From Myxococcus hansupus (lineage in GTDB: Bacteria; Myxococcota; Myxococcia; Myxococcales; Myxococcaceae): a stretch of DNA of 64,000 nucleotides. A program made the translations under genes and the position numbers. The stretch's first letter is position 1; every line of letters begins with the position of its first letter. The stretch covers positions 2,872,501 through 2,936,500 of the forward strand of contig NZ_CP012109.1 in NCBI RefSeq assembly GCF_000280925.3. Direction: 5' to 3'. A model generated the notes under the pieces. It was not told the DNA's origin and ran no database searches. It was given only the letters and a program-made list of their open reading frames with translations. Positions 40,758 through 49,928 of the stretch are shown here, one piece after another.

Positions 40758-42373
40758 AGCGCTTCCTGGACACGCTGAAGGTCGAGCTTCGGCTGAAGCT
40801 CGGCGAGAAGGAGTTTCGCGTCCCTGCTGGGAACATCAAGCGCTTCTCCGTGGAGCTCCACGGTCATGGCTTCTCCGCGACGGTGGAGTGGTGGTCCGTC
40901 TCCCAGCAGGAAGCGGTGGAGGACTCGCTCTTCGAGGACTTCATCAAGAAGGACCTGACGGAGGCGACGCTGGTGCTGGACCGCACCTATGACACCGAGG
41001 GTGGAAATGCCCTGCCGCTGGAGCTGAAGGGGCTGGTGGAGGAGCGCTGGGTTCACGAGCGTGCCTTCGACGAACTCCAAGGCGCGCCCGTGTTGCAGCG
41101 GCGCTACCGCATCCGGATGGCGGACCCAGCGGCGGTGCTGTGGCGGCAACACTTCCCCACGGGGGTCTGGGTGGACCAGAGCCTCCAGGAAGTGATCGAG
41201 GCCCATGCGCCCGCGGGGGTGACGCTTGCCTTCGCGTGGGAGGAGGCGAAGCGCAAGCTGCCCTTGCAGACGCTGGGGCTGGGGGCGGACGGCAATGCGG
41301 CCAGCTTCCATGACTACCTGCACTGGCTGCTGGCGCGGGAGAACGCCGGACTCTTCTGTACGCCCGCCACCGGCGAATACGCGCTGCGCGACACCAAGCC
41401 TGAAGGTGGCGAGGCCGTGGCGCTGCCCCTGGACGACGTGGAGGAACTGGAAGTGCGGTTCCCGGAGCCGCGGCGGGACCAGGTGTCGGTGCTCAACAGC
41501 TATGTGGAGGCGGGCACGCGCACGAAGGCGTTGCAGAACAGCCACGAGGTGAAGGGGGTGCGGAGCGAATACCTCCTCACCTCGCCGTTGGAAAACACGC
41601 TCACCCAGCGCGCCACCCTGGAGGAGCAGCGGCAGCGCGCATCCGAACCGGAGCTGCGCGTCCACTTTCGTCGCTACCCCAGCGTCACGCTTGCGCCCAA
41701 TGGGCTCTACGGCTTCGGCGCGGAATGGAGCGCGAAGCTCTACCCGCAGGGCAAGCAGTACCGGCTCTACCGACTGGACATCGAGGCGCGGGCCCGGTCG
41801 CTGGACCCGGCCGACTGCGTGGGGGACAAGGACAACCGCTACGTCCTGACGATGACCGCGGCGCTGGAGCTGGAGTCGGATCCCACCTTCCGCCGGCCCG
41901 CCTTCACGCGTCCCCTCTGGCCCTTCCATGTGGAGGGGACGGTGGTGAGCGAGGTGGGGCAGGACGACGAGCGGACCTATCAGGCGAAGCAGGATGAGGA
42001 GACGTCGCTGGAGTCGTACCGGGTGAAGCTGCCCTTGTGGGACTTGGAGGTGCTGGCGCCCTACGATCCCCACCAGCAGCCCGGCCACTTCTACTTCCCG
42101 GCGGACAAGGGGACGCGGGTGTTGGTCGCCTTGGAGTTCCAGAGCGCCGTGGTGGCGAGGTTCCTGGCCTGGCGCCCCGGGGCGAAGCTCCCCAAGGAGT
42201 CGCAGGGCAACCACCTGCTCTTGGGCAAGAAGCCCGAGAGCGAGACGTCCATCCAGCACGTCTACCAGGACGCCAAGCCCCTGCTGCGCATCCAGCGCAC
42301 CTCGGAGAAGGACACGCAGCTCATCGAGGTCGCCGAGGGCCGGATGCTGCTTCGCGTCCAGGAGTCCAAGTGA
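40754..42373 (+). CDS. vgrG: VgrG-like spike protein (TssI) lacking the C-terminal needle
   Basis: The 539-residue protein has the gp27-like hub layout in its first 430 residues (YRIRMADPAAVLWRQH, YLHWLLARENAGLF). The gp5 OB-fold follows near 445 (HFYFPADKGTRVLVALEFQ). It ends soon after, at LRVQESK, where usual VgrGs continue into a long beta-helical needle. No effector domain is attached. The ATG at 40754 overlaps the tssE stop, so the longer reading from 40658 is rejected. The free needle-like protein at 32594-33190 could complete it. Confidence 0.78.
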   Translation: MKRFLDTLKVELRLKLGEKEFRVPAGNIKRFSVELHGHGFSATVEWWSVSQQEAVEDSLFEDFIKKDLTEATLVLDRTYDTEGGNALPLELKGLVEERWVHERAFDELQGAPVLQRRYRIRMADPAAVLWRQHFPTGVWVDQSLQEVIEAHAPAGVTLAFAWEEAKRKLPLQTLGLGADGNAASFHDYLHWLLARENAGLFCTPATGEYALRDTKPEGGEAVALPLDDVEELEVRFPEPRRDQVSVLNSYVEAGTRTKALQNSHEVKGVRSEYLLTSPLENTLTQRATLEEQRQRASEPELRVHFRRYPSVTLAPNGLYGFGAEWSAKLYPQGKQYRLYRLDIEARARSLDPADCVGDKDNRYVLTMTAALELESDPTFRRPAFTRPLWPFHVEGTVVSEVGQDDERTYQAKQDEETSLESYRVKLPLWDLEVLAPYDPHQQPGHFYFPADKGTRVLVALEFQSAVVARFLAWRPGAKLPKESQGNHLLLGKKPESETSIQHVYQDAKPLLRIQRTSEKDTQLIEVAEGRMLLRVQESK

Positions 42374-42446
42374 GGTGCGGCGGGCGGAGTGAAGTGGGCA
42401 TGCGGACCCAGCGGGACTGAGCCGCGCTGGAGGCACGGAGATTCTG

Positions 42447-44110
42447 ATGGACGACACGCTCTACAAGTCATTCCTGGACGAGCTCCAGGCGCTGGAGAAG
42501 TTCCGGATGGCGTACGCCGCGTTGCACCCCGCGGCGCCGCTGGACCGCGAGGACCCGGACGTGCGGCGTCTCACCGAGGCGCTGGCGCTGTTCACCACGC
42601 GCACGCGGCTGGCCGGACAGCGCGCCCTGTCGCGCGGAACGATGCGCTTGTTCCAGCAGCACTTCGCCTACCTGCTGAACCCCGTGCCCGCCATGGCCAT
42701 GCTGCGGGCCGTTCCCGATGCCCGCTTCGTGGACGCCGCGGAGTTGCCTCGCGGGACGCAGGTGGTCCTGAATCCTCCCAGCGGGGGCACCTCCGCGGGG
42801 CCGCTGACCTTCCGGACCCAGGCGCCGCTGCGGCTGCTGCCCATCCGCCTGGGCCAGGTGCGCGTCGAGCGACAGGGCTCGGAGGCCAGCCGCCTGCGAC
42901 TGACGTTCGAGAGTGGCTTTCCTCGCAACGATGCGCCCGGTATCCTGCGGCTGTATGTCAATCACCTCAACGATTTCCGAGCGTCGCTTGCGGTGTTCCA
43001 CCAACTGAAGCACGCGCTGCGCACGGCGAGCGTCACCTTCGACGCGCGGGACGCCGAGGAGGGGCGGACGGCGGGAGGCGGAGCGGCCAGTCCGGTGCGG
43101 TTCGGTGCGCCTCGGCTTCCGCCGACGGACGCGGAGTCCTTCGAGCACCCGTTGCAGCGGCTGCGCTCCTTCATCCACTTCCCCAGCAAGAGCTCTTTCT
43201 GGAGGTGCAGGTGCCGGCTCCGCCGCGCAACTGGCGCGCCTTCTCCGTGTGCTTCGAGTTGGACGGGCGGTGGCCTCCTGAACTCGTGCTCACGCCGGAG
43301 ACCTTCGTACTGCATGCCGTGCCCGTGATGAACCTCCAGCGGGGAATGTCGAACCCGGTCGAGCACGACGGGACCAAGGAGCGCCACAGCGTGCAGCACC
43401 CGGAGTTCGCCAGTGGCTATCGCGTGCACGCGGTGCTGGGCATCTACCGGATGGATGGCAAGGGGCTGATTCCCATGCGGCCCGGCGCCATCTCCGGCGG
43501 CCCGGGGACCTATGAGGTCGAACACGAAGGGCAGGGGCGGGGCCGCAAGACGTGGCTGTCATTGGAGCTACCAGGCGCGTTCACCCAACCGGAGCGGGTT
43601 GCGGTTGAAGCAAGCTGGCACCAGCCGCTTCCGGCGCAGTTCGATGCGAGTGGCTACCGGGCCGTCCTGGCGGACCGCTTCCTGGAGGGCGTGCAGTGGA
43701 GTTTGGTGGGCGCCATCGTTCCAGGCACGGACAGCGCGCTGGAGCACACCCAGCAGGGTTTGCTCCAGTTGCTGGCGCTTCGCAACCAGCGCTTCCTGGG
43801 GCTGGAGGACCTGGTCTTCTTGTTGGAGTCCCTGGGCATGCGGGAGCAGCGCCACTTCCGTGAGCTCGTGAAGCACCTGTCCGCCGTGAAGGCGTCCCCG
43901 AAGCCCTTCGCGAAGAGCGCAAGTGGCTTCAAATACATCTATCAGCTCACCCTTTCCGACCTGGACCCTTCGCTGCTCCCCGCGGTGGACCTGTTCTCGG
44001 AGCGGTTGCTGGAGCTGCTCGGGGCCTGGAGCACCGAGGAGGTGGTGGAGCTGGAGGTGAAGCTCTCCCATCTGGAGAAGCCGCTGCGGTACGTGCAGCG
44101 CGGTGGCTGA
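42447..44110 (+). CDS. tssF: T6SS baseplate protein TssF, split by an apparent frameshift
   Basis: The first frame (from ATG 42447) opens YKSFLDELQALEKFRMAYA and reads as a baseplate protein to LRSFIHFP. It then becomes Arg/Ser-rich nonsense and stops at 43328. The second frame continues with QQELFLEVQVPAPP and runs to 44110. One extra C in the run 43181-43184 joins them into about 554 residues, close to normal TssF length, with family-like segments such as VPVMNLQRGMSNPVEHD. TssF forms wedge arms with TssG. Two cargo candidates follow on the same strand. Confidence 0.78.
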
Positions 44111-44167
44111 CACTCCCAACGCACCTCTCAGTACACATCCTTCAACGTCTGAATCGGAAATAATGCC

Positions 44168-46225
44168 ATGTTGCGTCGAAATATTGATGCCGTGATCCGT
44201 CGCGCCATCAGCCACGGAATCATCCGGATTGATTATGAGCTTCCGCAGAGCTTCGATGGAATCTACGGCCAGCATCTGGATACGGCGCTCATGTTGTTGG
44301 AGCGGATTCATCATGGTCTGACGATTCGAAAGATGATGTATGATCATGCCGACCTCTGCCAGACTCCGCTTGCGGAGCAGGCTCGGATGTATCCTAAGGG
44401 GGAGCGGGGCTCGAAGCCCGAACGCTACCAGCGAAAGGGCTTGGACAAGCTTGTGTTGGCCGCGAAGGAACTCCCAGTTGATAAGTTGGATTCGATTCAC
44501 AATCCAAACATCATCGTTAATTGTGATTCAGGGACGGAAGGAGAGCTTGGCTGTGAACCTGGATACATCAAGGTCTACCAAGCGGTCTACTGTGCATCCT
44601 ACGGCGCCAACAACTACAAAGACGTCTACGAAGTCCATGAGAAGGGCGCGAAGCGGATTGCCATTTGTCCCGCGGCGGGTGGTAAGTGCAACGTCAGCAT
44701 CGGGAACCCATTCAGGATCGTGGGTTGGTATCTGAACTACATGAATCAAGGCTCCAAGGCGCCGTTGATTCGGATGTGGGAGATTCCTGCGAAGTACTTC
44801 GTCAATACCTTGCTGCGATATTGCGGTACCGAGAAGCAGATCAAGGACATGGGGAAGAAGGACCAGTACTTCGTCGAGATGTGTGACCACAAGGCTTCGA
44901 ACCAGTTCGGCATCTGGACGCACGCCGTGGTCAAGACGTCGAATACCTATGACCTCCAGGGCAACCGGGTCCAGGAGGGAATGGTGCCGACTCAGGTCGG
45001 AGCTGAGTTCATCAGGAACAGTTGCCGGCTCGTCACCTACTACGATCCCAGGGGAGAACATCAGCCCGCCAAGCGGGATGGGGAGGCTCGGGATATTCGT
45101 CGCCTCTTCGAGCATCTCGCTATTCCCACGACCCTGGTCGATCGCTTCCACGACTTTGGCATGAGTTTGAGCGACGCGGCCGGAAACCTGACGATGAACG
45201 TGGAGGCCAGTGAACATGATCAGCGTCTGCTCGAGGTGATCGAGCTGATCCAAAGTGACGAGCCGGAGACTCGCGATCGTATTGCTCAATTGGATAGGGA
45301 GTCCTTGAGGGCTTTCGCGAGCCTGCTTAGTTACAACAATCTTAGTCCGCAGCAGTTCAATAGGTCGTTGCGATTCACGCGCACGGGCTTGGGGATCGAG
45401 AATCTGCGCCGGGAGACCCGTTTCATGGTCGAGGTCTATCAGGGGACCGGCTGGCGATACGCCGTGCAGTATGTGGTGTCGGAGATGTTGGCGGCAATGA
45501 ATCCCGACGTGCCGCTTCCCGACGAGATCGAAGAAGCGCTACCTCCGGCGGCGGCCAGGTACGGAACCTACAACAATGTGCTTGGTATCATCAGTGGAAG
45601 GATCGGTCAGGCTCAGCATTCCGTGTTTGTGATTGATGCGCTGAATGTGATCTTGCGGCCGCTCTGTAGCGGTGGAGGTGTATTGAAAACGGGGCGGAAG
45701 AAGATTGGATATGATAATTTCCAGGTCTCTCTCCTGGAAGATCATAGGTTCGAGATTGGAAAGTCCCATCGGGTGGACCTCAAGGGGCATGAGGACAGGC
45801 CTGATTCCCTGGATGGCCATGCTGGCAGTGGTTTTGTTCGGGTTCAGGAGGCGGGGTTCGGTGCACCGCTTGGCAACGGAATCAAGACCAGCAACAAGAA
45901 CGTCCAGCTCAACATCCATGAGCCGTTGGTGGCGCGTCTGCAGGAGCGAGGCATCCCCATGATGGGAGGCATCTCTGGAACGACCCGGGATATCTTCGCC
46001 ACGTTGCAATCGATTTTCAATGACCGCACGCATGACCATTGGCAGTTTTTCGCAGTGGTGGCGGCCTTCATGATCAAGCACCATTATCACAGTCTCGTGG
46101 AGTGCTTCATCGCTGCGTACCAGGTTCGGAAGACAGGAACGCTGGTGCTCAAGGCCGAAACGGCCGAACAGTTCTACGGCATCATCCAGAATTTGACCGA
46201 TGTGGACATCATTGAGATGGACTGA
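44168..46225 (+). CDS. Unrecognised 685-residue protein in the T6SS operon, cargo candidate
   Basis: I do not recognise this protein. It has no signal peptide or clear membrane helix. It reads as a mixed alpha/beta soluble protein with a Cys-containing middle (NPNIIVNCDSGTEGE, AICPAAGGKCNVSIGNP) and a C-terminal helical part ending VDIIEMD. Its base use is more AT-rich than the tss genes around it, hinting at separate acquisition. It lies 57 bases after tssF and 17 before the next cargo candidate, so it is probably co-transcribed with the T6SS. No obvious immunity gene is adjacent. An effector or effector partner is inferred from place only. Confidence 0.7.
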   Translation: MLRRNIDAVIRRAISHGIIRIDYELPQSFDGIYGQHLDTALMLLERIHHGLTIRKMMYDHADLCQTPLAEQARMYPKGERGSKPERYQRKGLDKLVLAAKELPVDKLDSIHNPNIIVNCDSGTEGELGCEPGYIKVYQAVYCASYGANNYKDVYEVHEKGAKRIAICPAAGGKCNVSIGNPFRIVGWYLNYMNQGSKAPLIRMWEIPAKYFVNTLLRYCGTEKQIKDMGKKDQYFVEMCDHKASNQFGIWTHAVVKTSNTYDLQGNRVQEGMVPTQVGAEFIRNSCRLVTYYDPRGEHQPAKRDGEARDIRRLFEHLAIPTTLVDRFHDFGMSLSDAAGNLTMNVEASEHDQRLLEVIELIQSDEPETRDRIAQLDRESLRAFASLLSYNNLSPQQFNRSLRFTRTGLGIENLRRETRFMVEVYQGTGWRYAVQYVVSEMLAAMNPDVPLPDEIEEALPPAAARYGTYNNVLGIISGRIGQAQHSVFVIDALNVILRPLCSGGGVLKTGRKKIGYDNFQVSLLEDHRFEIGKSHRVDLKGHEDRPDSLDGHAGSGFVRVQEAGFGAPLGNGIKTSNKNVQLNIHEPLVARLQERGIPMMGGISGTTRDIFATLQSIFNDRTHDHWQFFAVVAAFMIKHHYHSLVECFIAAYQVRKTGTLVLKAETAEQFYGIIQNLTDVDIIEMD

Positions 46226-46242
46226 GGGTTTGGGAGGGGAAA

Positions 46243-47274
46243 ATGCGTTACGATCGTTTCTGGGACGTTCATGTAACGGGTTCCAACGGCTGGTATGACT
46301 TCGCGGGAGCGATTCCTGAGATGGCCGATTACACGGCCAACAAGATGGGGGGCTATCTGAATGCGCCAGGTTCGGTTCGCCTGATTGCTGCCCCCATGCC
46401 GAACGTGCGCGGAGTTCTCAATGCCGCGCCTCTTCCGGGGCCGTTGCCTGACCAGGGGTACGTCGCGTCAGCGGTGAGCCTCACCGACATCCAGAACCAG
46501 ACGGTGGCGCCGACGGTTCAAGCGATTCTGAGATGGGTGGGAAACTCCTACCACTACGGCAAGATTCGAATCAATTGCCACGGAGACACGGACGGCGGGC
46601 TGATGTTCATGCACACCGACGCGGCGCATACAAATCCAGACGTGTGCTTCTTCGGAAGTATCGCCGAGTGGCTCGTGGCAAATGGACTGCCCAAGGTCGC
46701 GCTGCGTTCCATGTGGCGCAAGTTGGGCAAGAACTGTGGCCTTGCGACCATCAGCCTCGCGGTGTGTCATTCCTCGAAGGCGCGAGGCTCACAGGTCACT
46801 CTCTATCCAGACACCATGTCGGGCGTCGAGCAAATCGTCGCTCGCTTGCAGGAGCACGGCTATTCCGGGATCGCCGTGAGTGGCCACGATGAGCCTTTCA
46901 CCGCGGGACTCGGCGCGGCGGCTCAGGGCTGGGTGGCCGCGGAGCTGGCCGAGGCGCATGTCGACGGCCTGGCCTGGTGGGACCCAGCGGTGACGCAGTT
47001 GGCCACGGCCCAGGTGAATTCGCTGCAGCAGCTCGGAAACCTGGCGAACATTCCCCAGCCGCTCGTGCAGCAGCTCACGGCCGACATCAACAATGCGCTG
47101 CTTCACAACGGGGTTCGCAACGCGCTCATTCAGGGCTTCACCGAGCAGTACCGGGCGATGACGGCCGCGAGGATGGCGAACGCGCAGCCCGGTCAAACCC
47201 TTATCAGGGACGCGACTTCGGGCCAGTACGTGCGCTTCGCCCATCACGCCGGGAAGAAGACGACCCTGGCCTGA
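46243..47274 (+). CDS. Putative clan CD (caspase-fold) cysteine peptidase-like protein, T6SS effector candidate
   Basis: The 343-residue protein holds two motifs placed like a His/Cys dyad of caspase-fold peptidases. The first is a strand ending in His-Gly (KIRINCHGDTDGG, His 113). The second is a strand ending in Cys (LATISLAVCHSS, Cys 175). The spacing and the hydrophobic strands before each residue fit clan CD, although overall family membership is not recognised. It has no signal peptide. The C-terminal 130 residues are Ala/Gln-rich and helical. It ends the rightward T6SS operon, so delivery by the T6SS is a reasonable inference. Confidence 0.6.
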   Translation: MRYDRFWDVHVTGSNGWYDFAGAIPEMADYTANKMGGYLNAPGSVRLIAAPMPNVRGVLNAAPLPGPLPDQGYVASAVSLTDIQNQTVAPTVQAILRWVGNSYHYGKIRINCHGDTDGGLMFMHTDAAHTNPDVCFFGSIAEWLVANGLPKVALRSMWRKLGKNCGLATISLAVCHSSKARGSQVTLYPDTMSGVEQIVARLQEHGYSGIAVSGHDEPFTAGLGAAAQGWVAAELAEAHVDGLAWWDPAVTQLATAQVNSLQQLGNLANIPQPLVQQLTADINNALLHNGVRNALIQGFTEQYRAMTAARMANAQPGQTLIRDATSGQYVRFAHHAGKKTTLA

Positions 47275-47291
47275 TGCCTTGGTCACGTCGG

Positions 47292-47322
47292 GCCTCAACC
47301 TGCCTCCAGGGCGGGTTGAGGC
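47292..47322. terminator. Hairpin between convergent cargo genes
   Basis: A 9-base perfect stem (GCCTCAACC and GGTTGAGGC) with a 13-base loop lies 17 bases after the stop of the rightward T6SS operon and just before the stop of the leftward 714-residue gene. Confidence 0.65.
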
Positions 47323-47340
47323 GCTCCGTGGGTGAGCGGT

Positions 47341-49485
47341 TCATCCCACTTGCTCGCGTTTCTTCGTGCGGTACCGCGTGAAGGCATCCGTGGAGGACTG
47401 CTCGACCAGCTTGCGGATGGTGTCATGCATGAGCTTCAGGACCTCCTCGGGCTTCACGGCGCCCTGGGTCAGCAGCTCCATGCCCATCTTCTGCGCGAGG
47501 TAGGCGCTCATGACCGGATCCTCGACTTCGGCCGAAAGCTTCTCGTACTGGCTGACGGTCTCCGTCTTCACCCGAGGCATGTCGAGCGCGGCCTGACGCT
47601 GCTTCGTCCAGCGCACGTAGGTCGCGAGCGCGCTGCGTCCACTCTGCCGCTCGCTCTCCCACATGGCGTCGGCGAGCGCCTGAAGGTCGTCGCGCCACTT
47701 CTGGAGGTCGTCGGACGTGCGTGCGGACCCGAGCGCGCCCTCGTACCTGTCCCGGTAGAGCTGCTGCATCCAGGCGGTGAACGCAGCTTCGTCCAGGGGC
47801 ACGCGGTAGGTCGCTCCTGGAGCCTGCCGGCTCTTGGCCTGGCCCGGGAGCGTCAGGAGGTAGGGGGGGGCGGAGAATCCCTGTGGCAGCTCGAGGAGCT
47901 CCTCTCTGCGCTGCCGCAGGGCGTCCCGTGCGAAGCGCCCCAGGTCGACGGTGCCTGCGTCCTCGTAAGCGCGGAGGTCGTCCTCCGTGGCGGCCAGGAC
48001 CTTTCCTAGCGGGGACCAATAGCCCAGGACCGTGGGATTTCCGAAGAGCGGGGGCGGCGGATAGCAGTCCTGGATGCGCTTCTTCCCGTCCCACTTGCTG
48101 AGGGTGATGGTCATCCAGGCGTCCACGAGCGCGTGGCAGACGCGTTCCCAGCTCTTCGGTGTCTTGGGCAGCGCCGCGATCCACGGCGTTCCCAGGTGGA
48201 GCTCCAGGACCTTGTAGAGGACGTAGCAGTCCATGATGAGCGCGCCCCGCTGCGCTCCCTGGGCCGTGGTGTTGAAGAAGTGCCCGAACGTGAGCTTCTG
48301 GCCCAGCATCCGGAAGATGCCATGGCGTCCTGTCAGGTACTTCTCCGTCCGACTGGCCTTCGTGAAGCCGTGTGAGGCCACGCTCGCGTCGGCATCCTTC
48401 ACGACGTGTTTCGTGACGGAGTCGACGTCCAACTGGGCCAGGGCCTCCTCGAAGTCAGACCGGTACGTCGCCATCTTCGCCTTGAAGATGAGGATCTTGT
48501 CGACCCGGGATGACTCCCATCCCAGCGCCTCGTAGACCCCCCGGGCCTCCGGGGACATCTTCCGCTGCGTCTCGATGATCTTCGGATCCTGGATCCATTT
48601 GCGCTTGTGCCAGCCCGCCTGGAGTCGGTTCGTCTTCTTGTCCCTGAGCGCCTCGTCGACCTCCTTGTCGCCGAGCGCCATGCGCTCCACGCCCGCTTTC
48701 AGGACCTTGAAGCCACCGAGGTTGGCGATGGCCACGCCGAGCTGCGGGAGCTGGACGTTGTCCGCGAAGGCGGCCAGGGCGTAGGGGAGCAGCGCGGCAT
48801 CGCCGCCCTGGCGGATTTCGTCCAACTGGCCGAGTACCTGCATGTAGGTGGACAGCATCACCGCGCGGTCGACCTCGGCCATGTGGTCCTGGGTCGCGCG
48901 CTCGGCGGTGGCGTAGGTGATGGCCTCCAGTTCCGCGCTGGGGCCCGGCCGGTCTCGATCAACGACCCCTGACAGGGCATTGCCGGCGTCCGCTTCCAAC
49001 TGTTTGAGCAGGTTGCCGTTGCCCTTGAAGAGGCTGGCCCCCGTTCCCCGCGCCGCGAAGGGGGTGAAGGCGGCGTTGGAGTTGACCAGGACCGGGTTGC
49101 CGTCGGCATCGACGACCGTGCTCATGGAGTTGACGCTGTTGCCGCCGAAGAAGGATGGCATGTGCGGGATGTTCTTCAGCTCGCTGTCGGAGCTCCGCAG
49201 GAGCCAGAGGGCGGACGCCAGGGACTTGTTGCGGAAGAGCTCCAGCGTCGCCTTGGCCGTGGGCCCGCCCGGGATGCTGTAGGCGGCGGCGATGACGATG
49301 TCGGCGACGGCGGCGATCGCGAAGTCGATGCGATCGTTCTTCATCTTGTCGATCTTCATCGCCTCGCGCAGCCGGGCGATGAGGCCGTCGGTGTTCTCCT
49401 TGCAGGCATTGATGGTGCTGACGAGCCGGTTGCTCATCTCCTCGGCCACCTGATTCTCCGAGATGCTCCGCTTGAGTTTGCCCAT
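47341..49485 (-). CDS. Unrecognised 714-residue protein behind a PAAR-like gene, T6SS cargo candidate
   Basis: I do not recognise the family. The protein is mostly helical, with a short hydrophobic stretch at about 55-75 (AIAAVADIVIAAAYSI) and another near 230-255, which could be membrane-active or buried. Later segments include WIQDPKIIETQRKM and PKTPKSWERVCHALVDAW, then a charged helical tail ending TKKREQVG. It starts with a good AAGGAA site and follows a PAAR-like gene by 52 bases, the common place for a T6SS effector. No small immunity gene lies next to it. Confidence 0.7.
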   Translation of the reverse strand: MGKLKRSISENQVAEEMSNRLVSTINACKENTDGLIARLREAMKIDKMKNDRIDFAIAAVADIVIAAAYSIPGGPTAKATLELFRNKSLASALWLLRSSDSELKNIPHMPSFFGGNSVNSMSTVVDADGNPVLVNSNAAFTPFAARGTGASLFKGNGNLLKQLEADAGNALSGVVDRDRPGPSAELEAITYATAERATQDHMAEVDRAVMLSTYMQVLGQLDEIRQGGDAALLPYALAAFADNVQLPQLGVAIANLGGFKVLKAGVERMALGDKEVDEALRDKKTNRLQAGWHKRKWIQDPKIIETQRKMSPEARGVYEALGWESSRVDKILIFKAKMATYRSDFEEALAQLDVDSVTKHVVKDADASVASHGFTKASRTEKYLTGRHGIFRMLGQKLTFGHFFNTTAQGAQRGALIMDCYVLYKVLELHLGTPWIAALPKTPKSWERVCHALVDAWMTITLSKWDGKKRIQDCYPPPPLFGNPTVLGYWSPLGKVLAATEDDLRAYEDAGTVDLGRFARDALRQRREELLELPQGFSAPPYLLTLPGQAKSRQAPGATYRVPLDEAAFTAWMQQLYRDRYEGALGSARTSDDLQKWRDDLQALADAMWESERQSGRSALATYVRWTKQRQAALDMPRVKTETVSQYEKLSAEVEDPVMSAYLAQKMGMELLTQGAVKPEEVLKLMHDTIRKLVEQSSTDAFTRYRTKKREQVG

Positions 49486-49537
49486 GGTTCCTTGGAGGTC
49501 GCTGCTGTCGTCGAGAGGGGACGTGCGGACTCGCGGC

Positions 49538-49924
49538 TCAGTCGACGTTCACGACCGTCTGGCCGGGGTTGGCGACCTCGATGACGCCGCCCCACGCGCA
49601 GTTGCACTTGGAGCTGTCATTCAGGGCCGGCATGTTGCCGATGCGGACCTTCGAGCAGCCCGGGCTCCACGGGCCCACCGTGATGGGCATGCACGGCTGC
49701 GGCGTCAGCGCCCCCAGCGCCGCCGCGGTGGCAGCGGCCACCATGGGGTTGCTCAGCGAGCGGCACATGCCGAAGGGCGGCACGTTCATCATCGGCAGGC
49801 TGTCCACGGTGTTGGCCGCCGGTGCGCCAGCCATCACCTTGTTGAGCGGCAGCACGCCCAGCGGCGCGCTGGCCGCGCCAAAGCTGCACTTCAACGTGGC
49901 ACCGGACACGACCAGGGTTGCCAT
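49538..49924 (-). CDS. PAAR-like protein (DUF4280 type), T6SS spike tip
   Basis: The 128-residue protein begins MATLVVSGATLKCSFG and contains paired segments such as VMAGAPAANTVDS, NVPPFGMCRSLSNP and GPWSPGCSKVRIGNMPAL with conserved Cys residues. This is the pattern of PAAR-like DUF4280 proteins that cap the VgrG spike and link effectors. The ATG at 49924 is chosen for its GAGGAG site; the reading from 50260 is a shadow of the next gene. It lies between the ANL-like gene (4 bases away) and the 714-residue cargo candidate. Confidence 0.88.
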   Translation of the reverse strand: MATLVVSGATLKCSFGAASAPLGVLPLNKVMAGAPAANTVDSLPMMNVPPFGMCRSLSNPMVAAATAAALGALTPQPCMPITVGPWSPGCSKVRIGNMPALNDSSKCNCAWGGVIEVANPGQTVVNVD

Positions 49925-49928
49925 CGGC

